Shown: positions 61,625 to 64,000 of the stretch, in pieces
How positions within the stretch are numbered: position 1 is the stretch's first letter
Layout of the letters: every line of letters begins with the position of its first letter
NCBI RefSeq assembly: GCF_025371035.1
Contig: NZ_JANZXB010000010.1
Span: 1 to 64,000, forward strand
DNA: 64,000 bases
Direction of reading: 5' to 3'
Origin: Sphingomonas sp. LC-1
GTDB taxonomy: Bacteria; Pseudomonadota; Alphaproteobacteria; Sphingomonadales; Sphingomonadaceae
Position numbers and translations under genes: made by a program
The notes under the pieces: generated by a model
The model's database searches: none
What the model was told of the DNA's origin: nothing
The model's input: only the letters and a program-made list of their open reading frames with translations

Positions 61625-62422
61625 ATGATGCTGAAAACACTTACGATCATGGCACTGCTCACAGTGGCGCAGGCTCCGTCCGATCCGCATCTGCCGGGGC
61701 GTATTGTCGACAGCGTGGCCCCTGTCCTACCCGTCGGAATCGATCGCGGCGTGCTGATCGTCTCCAAGACCAATGGCTGGCGACATATCGAGCACATCCC
61801 CCATTCCAACATCGTTCTCGCAGATATCGCCAAGCGGCTCGGTCGCCCCAGCTTCACGACCGAAAACGCCGCCGTCTTCAATGACGACCATCTATCCCAT
61901 TTCTCGGTCGTCGTACTGAACAGTGCGAGCGGCGATTTCCTGACGCCCGAGCAGCAGGCGGCCTTCGCCCGGTTCGTGGCAAGAGGCGGCGGCGTGGTCG
62001 CGCTCCACGCGGCGGGCGACGACAGCCATAAGGAGCCCTGGTATGCCGATACGATCATCGGCACGACCTTTATCGGGCACCCCAATGGCGAGGATCATAT
62101 CCAGTCCGCCCGCGTCATTGCCGCCCAGCCGCGTCATCCCATCCTGGCCGGGGTCCGCATGCCCTGGGTCGCGCGCGACGAATGGTACAGCTTCGACGGC
62201 AATCCCGCCGCGCGTGGCATGATCGTCCTCGCACAGGTGGACGAGGCGAGCTATCGTCCGGGCGAGAAGCTGCGCATGGGCACCCATCCGGTCATGTGGA
62301 TCAATTCGCGCACCACGGGCCGGGTCTTCTACTCGGCGCTGGGCCATGAGCCGCAGCTTTACGACGACCCCGCCTATCGCCGCATCCTGACCAATGCGAT
62401 CCGCTGGGCCGCGCGGTCCTAG
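61625..62422 (+). CDS. ThuA-domain protein, secreted
   Basis: A signal peptide (MMLKTLTIMALLTVAQA) is followed by a ThuA-like domain: VLIVSKTNGWRHIEHIPHSN, VVLNSASGDFLTPEQQAAF, FVARGGGVVALHAAGDD and RVFYSALGHEPQLYDDPAYR. ThuA folds resemble class I glutamine amidotransferases and are linked to trehalose or other sugar utilization; secreted copies are frequent in sphingomonads. ATG 61625 follows GGGAG. It converges with the serine dehydratase gene. Confidence 0.85.
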   Translation: MMLKTLTIMALLTVAQAPSDPHLPGRIVDSVAPVLPVGIDRGVLIVSKTNGWRHIEHIPHSNIVLADIAKRLGRPSFTTENAAVFNDDHLSHFSVVVLNSASGDFLTPEQQAAFARFVARGGGVVALHAAGDDSHKEPWYADTIIGTTFIGHPNGEDHIQSARVIAAQPRHPILAGVRMPWVARDEWYSFDGNPAARGMIVLAQVDEASYRPGEKLRMGTHPVMWINSRTTGRVFYSALGHEPQLYDDPAYRRILTNAIRWAARS

Positions 62423-62446
62423 CCCGTCATTGCGTAGCCGTGCGCG

Positions 62447-63850
62447 TCAGCACTCGACCACGTTCACGGCCAGGCCCCCCAGGCTGGTTTCCTTATACTG
62501 CGACTTCATATCCTCGCCGGTCTGGCGCATCGTTTCGATGACCTGATCCAAGCTGACGATATGCCGCCCATCGCCATGGAGCGCGAGATAGGCGGCGTTG
62601 ATCGCCTTGATCGCCCCCATGGTATTGCGCTCGATACAGGGGATCTGGACAAGGCCGCCGATCGGATCGCAGGTCAGGCCCAGATTATGCTCCATGCCGA
62701 TCTCGGCGGCATTCTCCACCTGCGAAGGGGTGCCGCCCAGCGCCGCCGCCAGCCCCGCCGCCGCCATCGAACAGGCGACGCCGACCTCGCCCTGACAGCC
62801 CATCTCCGCCGCCGAAATCGAGGCGCGCTTCTTGTAGAGCATTCCCACCGCCGCCGCCGTCAGCAACAGGGTCCGCATTCCGTCACGCGTCGCACCGTGG
62901 ACGAAGGTCTCATAATAGCGCAGCACCGCCGGGATGACGCCCGCCGCGCCGTTCGTGGGGGCGGTGACGACCCTGCCCCCGGCCGCATTTTCCTCGTTGA
63001 CGGCCAGCGCCCACAGGCTGACCCATTCGAACACTAGGCTCGGATCGGTGCGTGGCCCCCGATCGAGCAGCTTCTGCCGGATCGCCTGTGCGCGACGCTG
63101 TACCTTCAATCCCCCCGGCAGGACGCCCGATGCGGCACAGCCCCGTTCGATCGCGCCGCACATCGCATCGCGAACCCGGTCCAGAAACGCGTCGGTCTCG
63201 CCATCTTCACGCCATGCCGCTTCATTGGCTCGCACGATCTGCGCGATCGACAGACCGGTCTCGGCCGCCCGTTCCAGCAGTTCCGCGCCCGAGGCAAAGG
63301 GATGCGCCAAGCGACGGTTGGTCCGCATCGGCTCGGCCCCCTCCATGCGGATCGCGCCACCACCGATCGAATAGAAGCGCCGCACCACCGCACTGCCGTC
63401 CGCCAGAAAGGCCGTGAAGACCATGCCATTGGGATGCGCGGGCAGAAAGCCCGGCCGGAACAGCAAGTCAGCCTCATAGTCGAAGGGCAGATCATGCCGT
63501 CCGTCCAGGCGGATCTCACCCGTTCGGGCGATATTCGCGAGCAGCCCCTCGATCGCGTCGGGATCGACCGTCTCGGGCGTTTCCCCGGCCAGCCCCAGCA
63601 GGACCGCACGATCGCTATGATGGCCACGACCGGTCAGCGACAGCGATCCGAATAGCTCGGCCTGCACTCGTTCCGGGACCAGGCCGGTGTCGAGCATTTC
63701 CGCCGCGAACGCCTTGGCCGCGCGCATCGGGCCGACGGTGTGCGAACTCGATGGACCGATCCCGATCGTGAACAATTCCGTGACGCTGACGGCGGCGATG
63801 CTGTCTTCACTGCGTGGCAAGGTGGTCATTGGGCTGGCAGGAAGGGTCAC
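62447..63850 (-). CDS. sdaA: L-serine dehydratase (iron-sulfur type)
   Basis: This [4Fe-4S] enzyme deaminates L-serine to pyruvate and ammonia. The N-terminal beta domain begins SVTELFTIGIGPSSSHTVGP, and the alpha domain has APTNGAAGVIPAVLRYYETF, ISAAEMGCQGEVGVACSMAA, NLGLTCDPIGGLVQIPCIER and YKETSLGGLAVNVVEC. The cluster cysteines and the C-terminal cysteine are present. The start is GTG 63850 with a weak GGA site; ATG 63829 would remove seven residues and is also possible. Confidence 0.93.
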   Translation of the reverse strand: MTLPASPMTTLPRSEDSIAAVSVTELFTIGIGPSSSHTVGPMRAAKAFAAEMLDTGLVPERVQAELFGSLSLTGRGHHSDRAVLLGLAGETPETVDPDAIEGLLANIARTGEIRLDGRHDLPFDYEADLLFRPGFLPAHPNGMVFTAFLADGSAVVRRFYSIGGGAIRMEGAEPMRTNRRLAHPFASGAELLERAAETGLSIAQIVRANEAAWREDGETDAFLDRVRDAMCGAIERGCAASGVLPGGLKVQRRAQAIRQKLLDRGPRTDPSLVFEWVSLWALAVNEENAAGGRVVTAPTNGAAGVIPAVLRYYETFVHGATRDGMRTLLLTAAAVGMLYKKRASISAAEMGCQGEVGVACSMAAAGLAAALGGTPSQVENAAEIGMEHNLGLTCDPIGGLVQIPCIERNTMGAIKAINAAYLALHGDGRHIVSLDQVIETMRQTGEDMKSQYKETSLGGLAVNVVEC

Positions 63851-63937
63851 GATCGTTCCAGTTGTTACCGGTTTGCCGATGACTAGCCCAATCGCCCGTC
63901 ACGGGCCAGCCGCGAAAACGGCCTTTCCCAAGTCTCG

Positions 63938-64000
63938 CTACAGCGCCTCTCCCGTCTCGACCGGCGTGACTTGGTCGACATGGCAACCGGCGATGACGTC
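63938..64000 (-). CDS. C-terminal end of an upstream gene (partial)
   Basis: A minus-strand frame open to the window edge ends with DVIAGCHVDQVTPVETGEAL and a TAG at 63938-63940. Only 20 codons are visible, so I assign no function; the frame is plausible because it ends cleanly before the serine dehydratase start region. Confidence 0.3.
   Translation of the reverse strand, partial: DVIAGCHVDQVTPVETGEAL

Overview
The window looks like chromosomal DNA of a sphingomonad (Alphaproteobacteria, Sphingomonas or a close relative). This is inferred from uniformly high-GC genes, TonB-dependent receptor and DUF885 families typical of the group, REP-like palindromes of sphingomonad style and gene neighbourhoods such as ilvE/marR/proC/tlyA/dxs. 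No rRNA or CRISPR array was seen. One tRNA gene (Gln, anticodon TTG) is present.

Layout. (1) 0.2-6.1 kb: an SOS mutasome cassette imuA-imuB-dnaE2 with a small trailing ORF. (2) 6.1-19.6 kb: a mobilizable genomic island ending at tRNA-Gln. Its cargo is a six-gene minus-strand cassette (7-12.6 kb: a possible ADP-ribosyltransferase-like protein, an unknown, a GIY-YIG protein, an unknown, a DUF4238 protein and a HEPN/zinc-ribbon-RES protein) followed by a divergent AT-richer Kiwa anti-phage pair (kwaA-kwaB). The transfer part is a P-type relaxase (mobA), mobC, a recognisable oriT with a nic-like site and a large tyrosine integrase beside the tRNA. Two 34-nt direct repeats bracket the cargo. (3) 19.7-33.9 kb: housekeeping and envelope genes (ilvE, a MarR regulator, proC, YbjN, ubiK, tspO, tlyA, a hydrolase, dxs, a HWE kinase, an L,D-transpeptidase-like protein, a lipoprotein, a DUF885 peptidase). 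(4) 34-38 kb: a DUF4153/4173 membrane protein co-transcribed with a two-component system. (5) 38-50 kb: a GH35/DUF5597-type glycosidase, a methyltransferase, cspA, a periplasmic aldehyde oxidase operon (paoABC), a flavin-dependent halogenase behind a Phd/VapC-type toxin-antitoxin pair, and a cation/proton antiporter. (6) 50-64 kb: a GH9 glycosidase with a LacI-type operator, a siderophore-type TonB receptor with a Fur-like box, an M14 peptidase probably using an ATT start codon, a MarR-controlled tripartite EmrAB-type efflux operon, a ThuA protein and L-serine dehydratase.

The most promising candidate for an undescribed system is the six-gene cassette at 6685-12559. Its genes are tightly packed, all on one strand, and carry nucleic-acid- or NAD-active folds (RES, HEPN, GIY-YIG). 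They lie back to back with a known defence system on a mobile island. Its function is inferred from context only; no homology search was possible.
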